A stretch of DNA of 35,832 nt from an uncultured Paracoccaceae bacterium (GTDB lineage Bacteria > Pseudomonadota > Alphaproteobacteria > Rhodobacterales > Rhodobacteraceae), in contig CANKZJ010000016.1 of NCBI GenBank assembly GCA_947488605.1, positions 1 to 35,832 of the forward strand, written 5' to 3'. The notes beneath the pieces were generated by a model, which was not told where the DNA came from, ran no database searches, and was given only the letters and a program-made list of their open reading frames with translations. The position numbers and the translations under genes were made by a program. Shown here in pieces: positions 1 through 7,364 of the stretch; position 1 is the stretch's first letter, and every line of letters begins with the position of its first letter.

Positions 1-842
1 AACACCTCCTGACCGTTGTGGCGCAGAATATGTTCGGGATCATCGACACGACCGCGGCTGACTTCGGCGATATCAAGCAGGTTCAGAACCTCGCCCTGAA
101 ACCCGAAAGTCAGGCCGCTGATCTCGCTTACGCTATCCTCAGCGGACGGGCCTTGAATGCGCAGATTGGCGCTTCCGTTGCTGACAAATCCTGTTGGATT
201 GATTGCAGTTGACGCGCTGATCGCCCCGATGATCAGCCCCGGATCAATGCCAAGGGAGGATACGATCTGCGAGGATGGTTCGACAAAAATCGCTTCTTCC
301 GGCAGGCCCTGAATTTCAACGTTTGCCACGCCTTCGACCGTTAACAGATCGCGGCGCATAAAGGTTGCGATGTCCCATATTTCCGCATCCGAGAAACCGG
401 GTGCTGATACGGCATATAAAATGCCAAAGACGTCTCCGAAATCGTCATTCACGATTGACGGCAAGGCACCTGTGGGTAGCGCCCCACGAGCGTCAGCAAC
501 ACGGTCGCGCAGGTCATCCCAAATCTGAGGTAGCTCGTCACCGCCGAACTGGTCTTCGACTTCGACCTCAATGACGGAACTGCCTTGGGTGTTACGCGAT
601 GTGACCGTTTTGATCTCATCCATCTGCTGGATTTCGGCTTCCAGCACTTCCGATATTTCTGTCGCCACCTCTGCCGCTGTCGCACCCGGATAGGGAGTGA
701 TCACTAAAGCGGATTTGAGGGTGAATGTCGGGTCTTCCAGTTTGCCGACCGACAAGTACCCTACCGCGCCACCGATCAGGGCGAATAGCATGAAAAGCCA
801 CGTGTAGATCGGATATTCAATTGAGAAACGCGCAATTTTCAT
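1..842 (-). CDS. RND efflux pump inner-membrane subunit (partial, N-terminal part)
   Basis: This is the first 280 codons of an AcrB/MexB-like RND transporter; the gene runs off the left edge of the window. Translation from the ATG at 842 begins MKIARFSIEYPIYTWLF, followed by a first transmembrane helix and the typical porter-domain text (LEDPTFTLKSALVITPYPGA, then a segment rich in VEGVANVEI). RND pumps use the proton gradient to export drugs, metals or lipids through a tripartite complex with an adaptor and an outer-membrane channel. The start lies 4 bases after the stop of the adaptor gene (847-1923), with GGAG-like bases inside the end of that gene, so the two are co-transcribed and probably translationally coupled. 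The substrate class cannot be told from this fragment; the N-terminal wording fits the broad HAE1-like group better than heavy-metal pumps. Confidence 0.9.
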   Translation of the reverse strand, partial: MKIARFSIEYPIYTWLFMLFALIGGAVGYLSVGKLEDPTFTLKSALVITPYPGATAAEVATEISEVLEAEIQQMDEIKTVTSRNTQGSSVIEVEVEDQFGGDELPQIWDDLRDRVADARGALPTGALPSIVNDDFGDVFGILYAVSAPGFSDAEIWDIATFMRRDLLTVEGVANVEIQGLPEEAIFVEPSSQIVSSLGIDPGLIIGAISASTAINPTGFVSNGSANLRIQGPSAEDSVSEISGLTFGFQGEVLNLLDIAEVSRGRVDDPEHILRHNGQEV

Positions 843-846
843 CAAC

Positions 847-1923
847 CTACTCCACGCTCATGCCGGTGAAGGGGCGTACGGTTTCGCCATCGCGCAGCAT
901 TTGGATACCTGCGCCGACGATCAACAGGTCTGGCCCAACGCCGGTAACGGTGATCTGCGCACCATTGGCTGAGGCCACATTTACAGGCACCAAGCCAACT
1001 GTCCCGTTTTCAGCGTCAGCATTAGGGGTGTAGATCATGACCTGCGCACCATCGTTGGTCATCGTCACGGCTGATGGCGGCAGCGTTATCGCCGTTGCAT
1101 CGCTATCCCGCAGGCGTGCAGTCACGGTCATTGAAGCGCCCGGAATAATCGCCGTGGGCACCTGAGTGGACGGCAAGGCCAAAGTGACACGGTAGCTTTG
1201 ACCGATACTTTGCGTCTCTGCGTTGAATTCGCGCAAGGTCAGCGGCACTTCGCCCTCAAACAGGGGGGATGTGCCGACAAAACTGATACCTTCGACATCA
1301 GATAGGCTTTGAAACAGCCGCTCTGGCACGTCGATTTCAACGCGAACTTCCGACATGTCATGCAAGCGCACGATGGGTTGGCCCGGCGATACATTCGCGA
1401 ACTTGGGCGTCAAACGAGATGCCACCAGCGCGCGGAATGGGGCGTGGAGTGCCGCGTCTTCAAGCGCATCTGTTGCCTCGCGCAGCGCCACAGCGGCCAG
1501 ATCACGCGCCGTTTCTGCATTTTCGGCCTGCGTTGCCGAGGCCGCGTTTGACTGGACGAGGGTTTGCGCGCGTGTCAGATCACGATTGGTTTGGGCGAGC
1601 TGTAGGGTCGCACGCTCGACTGCACGCTCAAACGGGGCCAAATCCATCGCCGCAATTTGGATGCCTTCGTCCAGAAACTGGCCTTCTTGGGCATCAAACA
1701 TGATCAAGCGCCCACCGACCTCAAACGACAGATCAACTGTTTCGCGTGCTGCTACCTGACCGAAAAACACACGCTCAAGCTGTACTGCGCCGCCTCCAAC
1801 CTGAATGAGCTTAACAGCCCGTATAGGTGCTGTGTCGCCCGACGGTGTCAAATCTTCGGTGTCTTGGGCGTGCGCTGGAACTGCTAGGGCAAGAGTGATT
1901 ATGAGTAAGATGGTCGCTTTCAT
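847..1923 (-). CDS. RND efflux periplasmic adaptor subunit (HlyD/AcrA family)
   Basis: A 358-residue membrane-fusion protein that bridges the inner-membrane pump and the outer-membrane channel. Residues 1-19 form a signal peptide ending AHA before QD. The first barrel-sandwich half is near residues 75-115 (GRLIMFDAQEGQFLDEG), followed by an alpha-helical hairpin rich in Ala, Arg and Gln (about 115-165), the second sandwich half (VASRLTPKFANVSPGQPIV) and beta-barrel and membrane-proximal domains to the C-terminus. No lipobox cysteine is seen after the signal, so it is probably not a lipoprotein. It is the first gene of the efflux operon and faces the TetR gene at 2031; the shared gap holds three inverted repeats. 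Length and domain order are normal for the family. Confidence 0.92.
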   Translation of the reverse strand: MKATILLIITLALAVPAHAQDTEDLTPSGDTAPIRAVKLIQVGGGAVQLERVFFGQVAARETVDLSFEVGGRLIMFDAQEGQFLDEGIQIAAMDLAPFERAVERATLQLAQTNRDLTRAQTLVQSNAASATQAENAETARDLAAVALREATDALEDAALHAPFRALVASRLTPKFANVSPGQPIVRLHDMSEVRVEIDVPERLFQSLSDVEGISFVGTSPLFEGEVPLTLREFNAETQSIGQSYRVTLALPSTQVPTAIIPGASMTVTARLRDSDATAITLPPSAVTMTNDGAQVMIYTPNADAENGTVGLVPVNVASANGAQITVTGVGPDLLIVGAGIQMLRDGETVRPFTGMSVE

Positions 1924-1941
1924 CAGGTGGCTTTCTGCATG

Positions 1942-2005
1942 GGTACTACGCCGTACCTAGAGCATGCCGCCAAGACGGCAAGTTAAAAGAGTACGGGGCA
2001 GTACT
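1942..2005. promoter_or_regulatory. Divergent promoter region with three inverted repeats (putative TetR operators)
   Basis: The gap between the efflux operon and the TetR gene contains three inverted repeats, each with 5-bp arms and a 6-bp spacer. They are GGTAC-N6-GTACC at 1942-1957, TGCCG-N6-CGGCA at 1965-1980 and AGTAC-N6-GTACT at 1990-2005. The outer two share the GTAC-N6-GTAC core and their centres are 48 bp apart. TetR regulators of RND pumps commonly bind such palindromes between the divergent genes and repress both; binding here is inferred. Confidence 0.6.
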
Positions 2006-2030
2006 TTTCTTTTCCCATCGCGAGAACTAG

Positions 2031-2687
2031 ATGTGTTTCATGAGCAAGCAACCGTCACACGACCGCATTCTGCAAACGGCACGTCGGCTGTTTTTCGAAC
2101 ATGGCTTCGAAAAAGTGTCCACGGATCTGCTCGCACGCGAAGCGGCAGTATCCAAGGCGTCAATCTATCGGCACTTTGAAAACATGGCCGATATCCTCCG
2201 CTGCGTGACCGAAGCCGAGGCCGTGAAATTCCGTGAAGTGACCCCACCCAAAACCGAAACGATCCCGGAACTTCGCGAAGCGCTGGTCCGGTATGGTACC
2301 AAGCTTTTGACGTTTTTGAACGCCCGCGACACAATGGAGTTCGCGCGTCTGATGCATGAAGAGGCACGGGGCAATCCCCATATCGGGCAAACATTCTTTG
2401 ATGCAGCGTATGGTCAGACCCAAAAGGATTTTGCCGTGATGTTCCAGTCGGCACAAACCAATGGCGTTTTGTCAGATGCAACAGATCCGATGGATATCGC
2501 CGAAGACCTGATGGGTCTGCTCGAAGGTCTGGGCATGGTGCGTGTGCAACTCGGCGTCATCAAGGTTCCGTATATCGACATCGAAAAACGCACGACGCGC
2601 GCAGTGGCCACGATCTTACGCATGCATGAAGCAACACCTAAGCCTGCACGCAACAAAGGACGGCCTTCCCATGACCCTGATCTCTGA
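2031..2687 (+). CDS. TetR/AcrR family transcriptional regulator
   Basis: A 218-residue TetR-type repressor. The N-terminal helix-turn-helix is clear (RILQTARRLFFEHGFEKVSTDLLAREAAVSKASIYRHF, residues about 12-50), and the rest is an all-helical ligand-binding domain of the AcrR C-terminal type. The ATG at 2031 follows GAGA with good spacing; a second ATG at 2040 (MSKQ) is possible and loses only three residues. It is divergent from the RND operon and separated from it by palindromes, so it most likely represses the pump and itself until a substrate binds. Its 3' end overlaps the start of the DUF2461 gene by 17 bases, suggesting translational coupling. The ligand is unknown. Confidence 0.9.
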   Translation: MCFMSKQPSHDRILQTARRLFFEHGFEKVSTDLLAREAAVSKASIYRHFENMADILRCVTEAEAVKFREVTPPKTETIPELREALVRYGTKLLTFLNARDTMEFARLMHEEARGNPHIGQTFFDAAYGQTQKDFAVMFQSAQTNGVLSDATDPMDIAEDLMGLLEGLGMVRVQLGVIKVPYIDIEKRTTRAVATILRMHEATPKPARNKGRPSHDPDL

Positions 2688-3346
2688 CACTTCATTCGAC
2701 CTTTTGGCCCAGCTTGCGCAGAACAATACCAAAGACTGGTATGATGTGCATAAAGCAGACATCAAGACGCACTGTTTGACGCCCTTTGGCGAGTTGTTGG
2801 AACATGTCTCAAACCGTTTGATTGATGGCTCGCTCCCGCTTGAAGGAAGCGCGAAAACAATGTTTCGCATGAACCGCGACGTGCGTTTTTTGCAAAGACA
2901 AGAGCCCTTACAAGACATCCGTTTCCGGGCTTTTGACACCGAGTGGAATGAAAGTCGAAACGGCTGGCATGGTTTACGCCGAGCTGAATGCGACGGGCGG
3001 TTGGGTCGCGGGCGGATTTTATCGATTGCCTACGGCCCAGCTTAGCCTGATCAGACAGCGCATTGTCGATGAGACGTCAGCGTACCAAGCAGTCTTAGAT
3101 GGGCTGGCAGACGCTGGAACAGAGCTTGCCGACATCGACCGGCTGACGCGGATGCCTAAAGGATTCAGTGAATACGAAGATCACCCCAAAGCCAAAGACA
3201 TCAAACGCAAAAGCTTCATTGTGCGCGCGGATATTCCGAAGGAAGCATGGTTAAACGGAGACGTCACTGGCATTATCGCGGACATTGCACGGCAGGCAAT
3301 GCCATTGATCTGGTTTGGTAAAGCAGCATTGGCTAGTCCTACTTGA
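2671..3346 (+). pseudogene. DUF2461 / TIGR02453 family gene with a +1 frameshift
   Basis: Two reading frames together encode one DUF2461-family protein of unknown function. Frame one starts at the ATG at 2671 and reads as the family through MFRMNRDVRF near 2883. There a run of six T (2886-2891) puts the ribosome out of frame. With five T the text continues as CKDKSPYKTSVSGLLTPSG and joins the second frame (ETAGMVYAELNATGG and so on) to the stop at 3346, giving about 224 residues, the normal family size. All downstream family motifs are intact, so the break is recent, a sequencing error in a homopolymer, or programmed slippage. As written, frame one would end at 3043-3045 with an unrelated tail. 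The ATG overlaps the TetR gene and follows an AAAGGA element. Confidence 0.85.
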
Positions 3347-3463
3347 AGATTTCTGACTTTATGGCAGTCTGAAAACCAATTTGCCGCATACTGTAATTCC
3401 GGAACCTCAGTGCCACTATTATACGGCCGTTGGTGCGGATTTAGAGAAGGACAGAGAAAGTCG

Positions 3464-3919
3464 CTACCGATCGTCTGAGGCGGTCACCAACTCATATGCA
3501 GATGACGCGTCCATAAGATGTCTGACTGCAGCTGTTCGTTCGTGCGCTGAATACGCTGAGGCGATCCGTTCAATTTCTTTCGCAACTCCTGCATAGATTG
3601 GCCCAAGCGTCTCAAACAAAAAAGGCGTTGGATGAACAATGATCCCTCGCCGGTCGTCCGAATCACGCTCGCGCGTCGCCAGGTTTGCCTTCTCCAATCG
3701 GTCCAATAGGGTCGTAACGGACCCAGTGGTTAAGCCCAAATCGGCTGCGATTTTGCTCGGCTTAATCGGCGCTTCAGCAAGCATGTTCAAACACCGCAAA
3801 TCGTTCCGGCTGACTCCCACAGTGTTGGCGGCCTTCGTGTCCAGTCGGTCGATGCTCGCATACAGTCTGCGGCAAGCCGCGACGAGCTCTTGAGGCGTCG
3901 TTTCGTCCTGAGCTGGCAT
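3464..3919 (-). CDS. MarR family transcriptional regulator
   Basis: A winged-helix MarR regulator of 151 residues when read from the ATG at 3919; a TTG two codons upstream (3925) would add Met-Glu. The recognition region reads KPSKIAADLGLTTGSVTTLLDRLEKANLATRERDSDDRRGIIVHPT, matching the MarR HTH and its beta wing (DDRR). Flanking helices would form the dimer interface. It is divergent from the SRPBCC gene at 4009, and a perfect 7-1-7 palindrome lies in the gap 25 bases before its start. Family members repress themselves and a neighbour and release DNA on binding phenolic ligands or on oxidation. No conserved N-terminal Cys typical of OhrR is present, so peroxide sensing is not supported. Confidence 0.9.
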   Translation of the reverse strand: MPAQDETTPQELVAACRRLYASIDRLDTKAANTVGVSRNDLRCLNMLAEAPIKPSKIAADLGLTTGSVTTLLDRLEKANLATRERDSDDRRGIIVHPTPFLFETLGPIYAGVAKEIERIASAYSAHERTAAVRHLMDASSAYELVTASDDR

Positions 3920-3943
3920 TTCCAATATCCATTTAGCTTGACA

Positions 3944-3958
3944 ATCAAGTTACTTGAT
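3944..3958. promoter_or_regulatory. Perfect 15-bp palindrome, putative MarR operator
   Basis: ATCAAGT-T-ACTTGAT is a perfect inverted repeat placed between the divergent MarR and SRPBCC genes. MarR family operators are typically 15-20 bp palindromes of this kind located in the divergent promoter. Binding is inferred. Confidence 0.65.
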
Positions 3959-4008
3959 ATAGATCATCGCCCAAGTGAAACCTAAACGCAAGAACCATGG
4001 AGATTGGA

Positions 4009-4608
4009 ATGGAAATCGCGCTTTACGTGCTTCTAGGGCTCGTTGTTTTAGCTGTTGTGTTGTCCGCGCTCGCGCCTACGAAGGTGGAGTACACCGAAGA
4101 GATCACAGTCGATGCCCCCGTAGTTGACGTCTACGACGACATACGACTGCAAGAGCATCTGATGCGGTGGTCGGCTTGGCCAAAGGAAACCAAATCAACT
4201 TGTACTGTCGAGGGTACGGATGGCGAAACAGGCGCCAAGACGATGTTCTTCACCAAAGGCAAACAGGTCGGACATCAGGAAGTTGTGCGTCTGAAAGAGA
4301 ACGAAGAAGTCGTCCTCACTCTTGTTGGCCCCGGACCTCCACATAAGCCGAAACTGACTTTCGAGCTTTGTCCCGAGGGCGAAGGACGCACCCGCGTTCT
4401 TGCCCACTTCGTCAATGAATTACCGCGCCCTTTCAACGCGATTTGGAAGTTCGCAGGTCTTACGAAGTGGACGCGAGAGATGCACCGCAAGGACCTCGCC
4501 GGTCTCAAAGCCTTTTCGGAGCCACCGCATCGTGATATTAGTGGGGCGGCTGTCGGACGGCCTCCTCAAGGCGTGAACCCCTACGAACATAACAAGCAGG
4601 CGGCGTGA
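4009..4608 (+). CDS. Membrane-anchored SRPBCC (START-like) family protein
   Basis: A 199-residue protein with one N-terminal transmembrane helix (residues about 3-22, ALYVLLGLVVLAVVLSALA) followed by a polyketide-cyclase/START-like SRPBCC fold: VEYTEEITVDAPVVDVYDDIRL, a central MRWSAWPKE segment and a C-terminal long helix. SRPBCC domains bind hydrophobic ligands in a deep cavity; some are enzymes. The ATG at 4009 is preferred over the one at 3997 because GGAG sits six bases upstream. It is divergent from a MarR gene and seven bases upstream of a DUF1905 gene, so both downstream genes are probably MarR-controlled. The ligand and any catalytic role are unknown. Confidence 0.82.
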   Translation: MEIALYVLLGLVVLAVVLSALAPTKVEYTEEITVDAPVVDVYDDIRLQEHLMRWSAWPKETKSTCTVEGTDGETGAKTMFFTKGKQVGHQEVVRLKENEEVVLTLVGPGPPHKPKLTFELCPEGEGRTRVLAHFVNELPRPFNAIWKFAGLTKWTREMHRKDLAGLKAFSEPPHRDISGAAVGRPPQGVNPYEHNKQAA

Positions 4609-4615
4609 TCCGGGC

Positions 4616-5128
4616 ATGAGTTACTTTACCCACGACTTCGTCGCCGAGATTGCACTTCATGGTGTCGGGAAGTCGCGGGTAATCACCTACAAGGTTCTGT
4701 TCATGCCACCACGTTTCGAAACCGAACTTCCATTCAAGACATATCCGCGACTTCGGGTCGAAGGCGAGATTGCGGATGTCCCGGTACGAGGTGCATGGAT
4801 GCCGGTGGGCGACGGACGGCGCTACTTCATTGTCTCGCCCGACATCAAGGCCAACACCGGTCTTGATGTCGGCGATGAGGTCGAGATGCGGTTCCGGATT
4901 GATGATCAAGATTATGTCGACGTCCCTGGCGCTTTGACGGCTGCGTTGAACTTGGACGATGCCGCTTCGGCGCAATGGGACAAGCTCACAGCTGGAAAGA
5001 AGCGGATGTTCACCAACCACGTCTTCTCCGCAAAGACAGCCCCGACTGAACAACGTCGCGTGGATGAAGCTATGGTTGCGATCAAAGACGGGATAACGCT
5101 GCGCGATCTGCAAAAGCGGAAGCGATAG
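4616..5128 (+). CDS. DUF1905 / YdeI (OmpD-associated) family protein
   Basis: A 170-residue protein with an N-terminal DUF1905 beta-barrel (about residues 5-90: FETELPFKTYPRLRVEGEIADVPVRGAW, then GLDVGDEVEMRFRID) and a C-terminal YdeI-like helical segment (WDKLTAGKKRMFTNHVFSAKTAPTEQRRVDEA). This two-part arrangement is common in bacteria but its biochemistry is not established. It lies seven bases after the SRPBCC gene and should be in the same transcript under the MarR promoter. A 7-bp inverted repeat begins at its stop codon. It ends against two membrane-protein genes on the other strand. Confidence 0.82.
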   Translation: MSYFTHDFVAEIALHGVGKSRVITYKVLFMPPRFETELPFKTYPRLRVEGEIADVPVRGAWMPVGDGRRYFIVSPDIKANTGLDVGDEVEMRFRIDDQDYVDVPGALTAALNLDDAASAQWDKLTAGKKRMFTNHVFSAKTAPTEQRRVDEAMVAIKDGITLRDLQKRKR

Positions 5129-5162
5129 CGCCAAACCCTTACGAATTTGCCGCGATTGGCGC
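5128..5162. terminator. Inverted repeat after the DUF1905 gene
   Basis: GCGCCAA (5128-5134) and TTGGCGC (5156-5162) form a 7-bp perfect stem with a 21-base loop starting at the last base of the DUF1905 stop codon, between convergent genes. No T tract follows, so intrinsic termination is only possible. Confidence 0.35.
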
Positions 5163-5211
5163 CTCCGTAGCGATTGAGCTCTTTGTCCCGCCATGCTGCC
5201 GGACCGTGCAT

Positions 5212-5547
5212 TCACGCATGCACACCCAATAGAAGCTGGCGCGGATCGTCGTTTGACTGGCACACCAGATAGATCAAATACGGTGCGAAGAACAGAATTC
5301 CCAGCGGCGGTGCGAGGACCCCAAGTGCGATGCTTCCCTTGCTGAAGCCACCTCTCCACGCCATCCAGATGCCTGACAAAACAAGGTAACAGGCGAAGTC
5401 GATATTGAACTGGCCCTGCCAGCTCAGCGCAAGGATCGGTGTGAGGAACGGCGTGATCAAGTTGATACCGCCATTGGCAATTGCCGCCGCAGTGAACGCG
5501 ACGATCAGGACCATCATTGCGATTAGGGCATACCGAAATCTTGTCAT
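5212..5547 (-). CDS. Small membrane protein of unknown function
   Basis: A 111-residue hydrophobic protein with about three predicted membrane segments: residues 5-25 (ALIAMMVLIVAFTAAAIA), 45-63 (including FACYLVLSGIWMAW) and 75-97 (LGVLAPPLGILFFAPYLIYLV). No family could be assigned with confidence. The ATG at 5547 follows an AAGGA element. It is the second gene of a pair with the membrane protein at 5566, with an 18-base gap, and the pair is divergent from the XRE regulator at 6105, so that regulator is the likely controller. Confidence 0.75.
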   Translation of the reverse strand: MTRFRYALIAMMVLIVAFTAAAIANGGINLITPFLTPILALSWQGQFNIDFACYLVLSGIWMAWRGGFSKGSIALGVLAPPLGILFFAPYLIYLVCQSNDDPRQLLLGVHA

Positions 5548-5565
5548 GAATGTTTTCCTTCTTTG

Positions 5566-5997
5566 TTAGGGGGGTGCTGGCTCTGCCGCCCGCCACATCG
5601 GACCAATGATTAGCAAAAGCACAAGGACGTTCCAAAGCGCGTTTGGCCATTGGCCGGACATGATCGAGCCAAGGCTGTCCACAAAAAACCAAGCAAATGC
5701 GCCATAAACCACTGATCTGCGCACGGCTTCGGGTGCTGCGTCATAAACCCACGACGACAACAGCCAAATGGTCACGCCCCAGCCGACAAGAAACCCACCG
5801 GTCAAGGCCGACAGGAACCGGATTTCCTCGGATGCATAAGAGGGGAAGCCATCTACCGGCCATGTCAGAATATCGAGGCCAATGCGTGCTAGCTCGTTGG
5901 TCGCGGGGAGTGTTGCCAACGTCAGCGCTGGCCCAAAGAAACCGATGACCAAAGCAGAGACCCTGAGCCATCTTTTATGTGCTGCGTGTGACGCCAT
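5566..5997 (-). CDS. Membrane protein of unknown function
   Basis: A 143-residue protein with four likely membrane helices: about residues 10-30, 60-82 (FLSALTGGFLVGWGVTIWLL), 93-112 and 117-136. A short loop carries YASEEIRFLSALTGG, a pattern seen in small uncharacterised alphaproteobacterial membrane proteins often placed next to regulators. GGGA lies upstream of the ATG at 5997. It leads a two-gene unit with the protein at 5212 and is divergent from the XRE/MmyB-like regulator; a TTACCT-N3-AGGTAA palindrome lies between them. Function unknown. Confidence 0.8.
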   Translation of the reverse strand: MASHAAHKRWLRVSALVIGFFGPALTLATLPATNELARIGLDILTWPVDGFPSYASEEIRFLSALTGGFLVGWGVTIWLLSSWVYDAAPEAVRRSVVYGAFAWFFVDSLGSIMSGQWPNALWNVLVLLLIIGPMWRAAEPAPP

Positions 5998-6055
5998 TCC
6001 AGTCCCTTCCTGTTAAGATAAGGTCGTCCTAACGAAGTCAGCGGGAAGCGCGCAA

Positions 6056-6070
6056 TTACCTTGGAGGTAA
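6056..6070. promoter_or_regulatory. Palindrome TTACCT-TGG-AGGTAA, putative XRE operator
   Basis: A perfect 6-3-6 inverted repeat between the divergent membrane-protein pair and the XRE regulator, 34 bases before the regulator start. Position and symmetry fit an autoregulatory operator for the neighbouring HTH protein; binding is inferred. Confidence 0.6.
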
Positions 6071-6104
6071 GTGCACAGCAGATCCGTTTGCGTTATAAAA
6101 GGCT

Positions 6105-6857
6105 ATGAACGATTTCTCCACGACACTGAGAACTTGGCGCACAGCCCGTCGCTACAGCCAACTTGAACTCGCGATGCAGGCCGAAATTTCTGCGCGGCAT
6201 TTGTCGTTCTTGGAAACCGGACGCGCACGCCCGAGCCGAGAGATGGTGGTGCGATTGGGAGAAGCGATGGAGCTGCCACTGGATGCTCGAAACCAGATGC
6301 TGACCCATGCAGGTTTTGCAGTGCGGTACGCCGCGCGGGACTGGAATGATGAGGCGATGGTCCCGATCCGTCGTGCCGTTTCGCGCCAATTGGACCGGCA
6401 CATGCCGTATCCCGGATTGGCTGTAGATCGCCTCTGGACCATCCGTCAGGCAAATCCAGTAGCCATTGCGCTGTTCGCGCCTTTCGGCGTTGGTGTTGGC
6501 GGCAGTCTTCTGGACCTGATGATGTCGGACATACTGCCACAAGTCGTTGAGAATTGGCCTGAGGTAGCTCATCAGGCAGCCCTTCGCCTGCGCACCGAAA
6601 GCGCAGCGCAAGGCGGTATCCCTGAGTTTACGGAAGCGATCCGATACTTGACGGTTGCAGCTGCCTCACATGAACCACCCTCCAGTCCAGTCATACCGAC
6701 GATCCTGAAAATGGGAGATCAGCGGCTTTCGATGTTTGCAACGATCTCACAGTTTGGGACGCCCCAGGACCTGTTCTTGGACGATTTGAAGATTGAACTC
6801 TACTATCCGATAGACGAAGAAACGGCTCAGATATTTGAGGAGTTTACCGCGAACTAG
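6105..6857 (+). CDS. XRE family regulator with MmyB-like C-terminal domain
   Basis: A 250-residue transcription factor. Residues about 6-62 are an XRE helix-turn-helix (LRTWRTARRYSQLELAMQAEISARHLSFLETGRARPSREMVVRL). Residues about 90-248 match the MmyB-like ligand-binding PAS-type domain found in proteins of this architecture, ending with GDQRLSMFATISQFGTPQDLFLDDL and a YYPIDEET motif. The family is widespread in actinobacteria and proteobacteria and often sits next to a dehydrogenase or small membrane gene; the bound molecule is thought to be lipid-like. Here the divergent partner is a two-gene membrane unit, with a clean palindrome between. The start has only a short AAAGG element close to the ATG. 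Confidence 0.9.
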   Translation: MNDFSTTLRTWRTARRYSQLELAMQAEISARHLSFLETGRARPSREMVVRLGEAMELPLDARNQMLTHAGFAVRYAARDWNDEAMVPIRRAVSRQLDRHMPYPGLAVDRLWTIRQANPVAIALFAPFGVGVGGSLLDLMMSDILPQVVENWPEVAHQAALRLRTESAAQGGIPEFTEAIRYLTVAAASHEPPSSPVIPTILKMGDQRLSMFATISQFGTPQDLFLDDLKIELYYPIDEETAQIFEEFTAN

Positions 6858-7364
6858 GTAGTAAGATTCAATCGCTCACAAAAAGGAGGGCCGGTATCAA
6901 TTGCTTACTCCTTCGCTTCTGCCAAATCGTCAGTTCGGTGAGTTTGATTAAGGAGACAAGTAAAAGCCGACATTGGTGCAGCCGCAACGAAAGCCCGATA
7001 TGTCCGTATCTTTCGAGTTCATGCATCGCGCAGCGAAAAGCGCTGTTTTCCGAACCGGTCAATCGTGACATCCGCGGCGAAAGTGTAGGATTGAGCCCAC
7101 TTTAACTGATGCTGCACTTTGAGCGAAAGTCAGCTACCGCAGGTCTAGCCAAAAACGTGACAAAATCAAATTTGGTTCTGCCAAGGGTTTGTGTCACGAA
7201 AATTTTTATTGGTTTTGGCGATCAGGCGGCTCGTGACAAAATCCACCGTTTTTGGCAGGTAGATTATGACAGTGCATTTCTGGGAGCTCCCAACGGTCGT
7301 GAAGGACTGATCGACATAAAGCGTAAATGTTGAGTGCCATAATTCTTTATGTTTTTATCAAGCC
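6858..7364. other. Gene-poor 507-base gap with decayed repeats and repeated CGTGACA motifs
   Basis: No convincing gene was found. The left part (about 6960-7130) holds degenerate text with repeated 'gcagc..cgaaag' blocks, resembling dispersed intergenic filler of Rhodobacteraceae. The right part holds three CGTGACA heptamers: 7156-7162 (plus), 7192-7198 (inverted) and 7232-7238 (plus), as well as CTGCCAA (7178-7184) inverted at 7252-7258. These lie upstream of the methyltransferase at 7365 and may be regulatory. The small frames at 6868-7071 and 7109-7333 show no family resemblance and no good ribosome site. Confidence 0.5.

Noticed and set aside
2038..2481. Minus-strand frame opposite the TetR gene
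   Set aside because: Antisense to a clear HTH gene; composition is that of a shadow frame.
4538..5692. 384-codon minus-strand frame across the SRPBCC, DUF1905 and membrane genes
   Set aside because: It overlaps three well-supported genes, has no family text and no ribosome site; it is a shadow frame.
6868..7333. Two small frames (6868-7071 minus, 7109-7333 plus) in the 507-base gap
   Set aside because: No family resemblance, no good ribosome site, and they run through repeat-like text.
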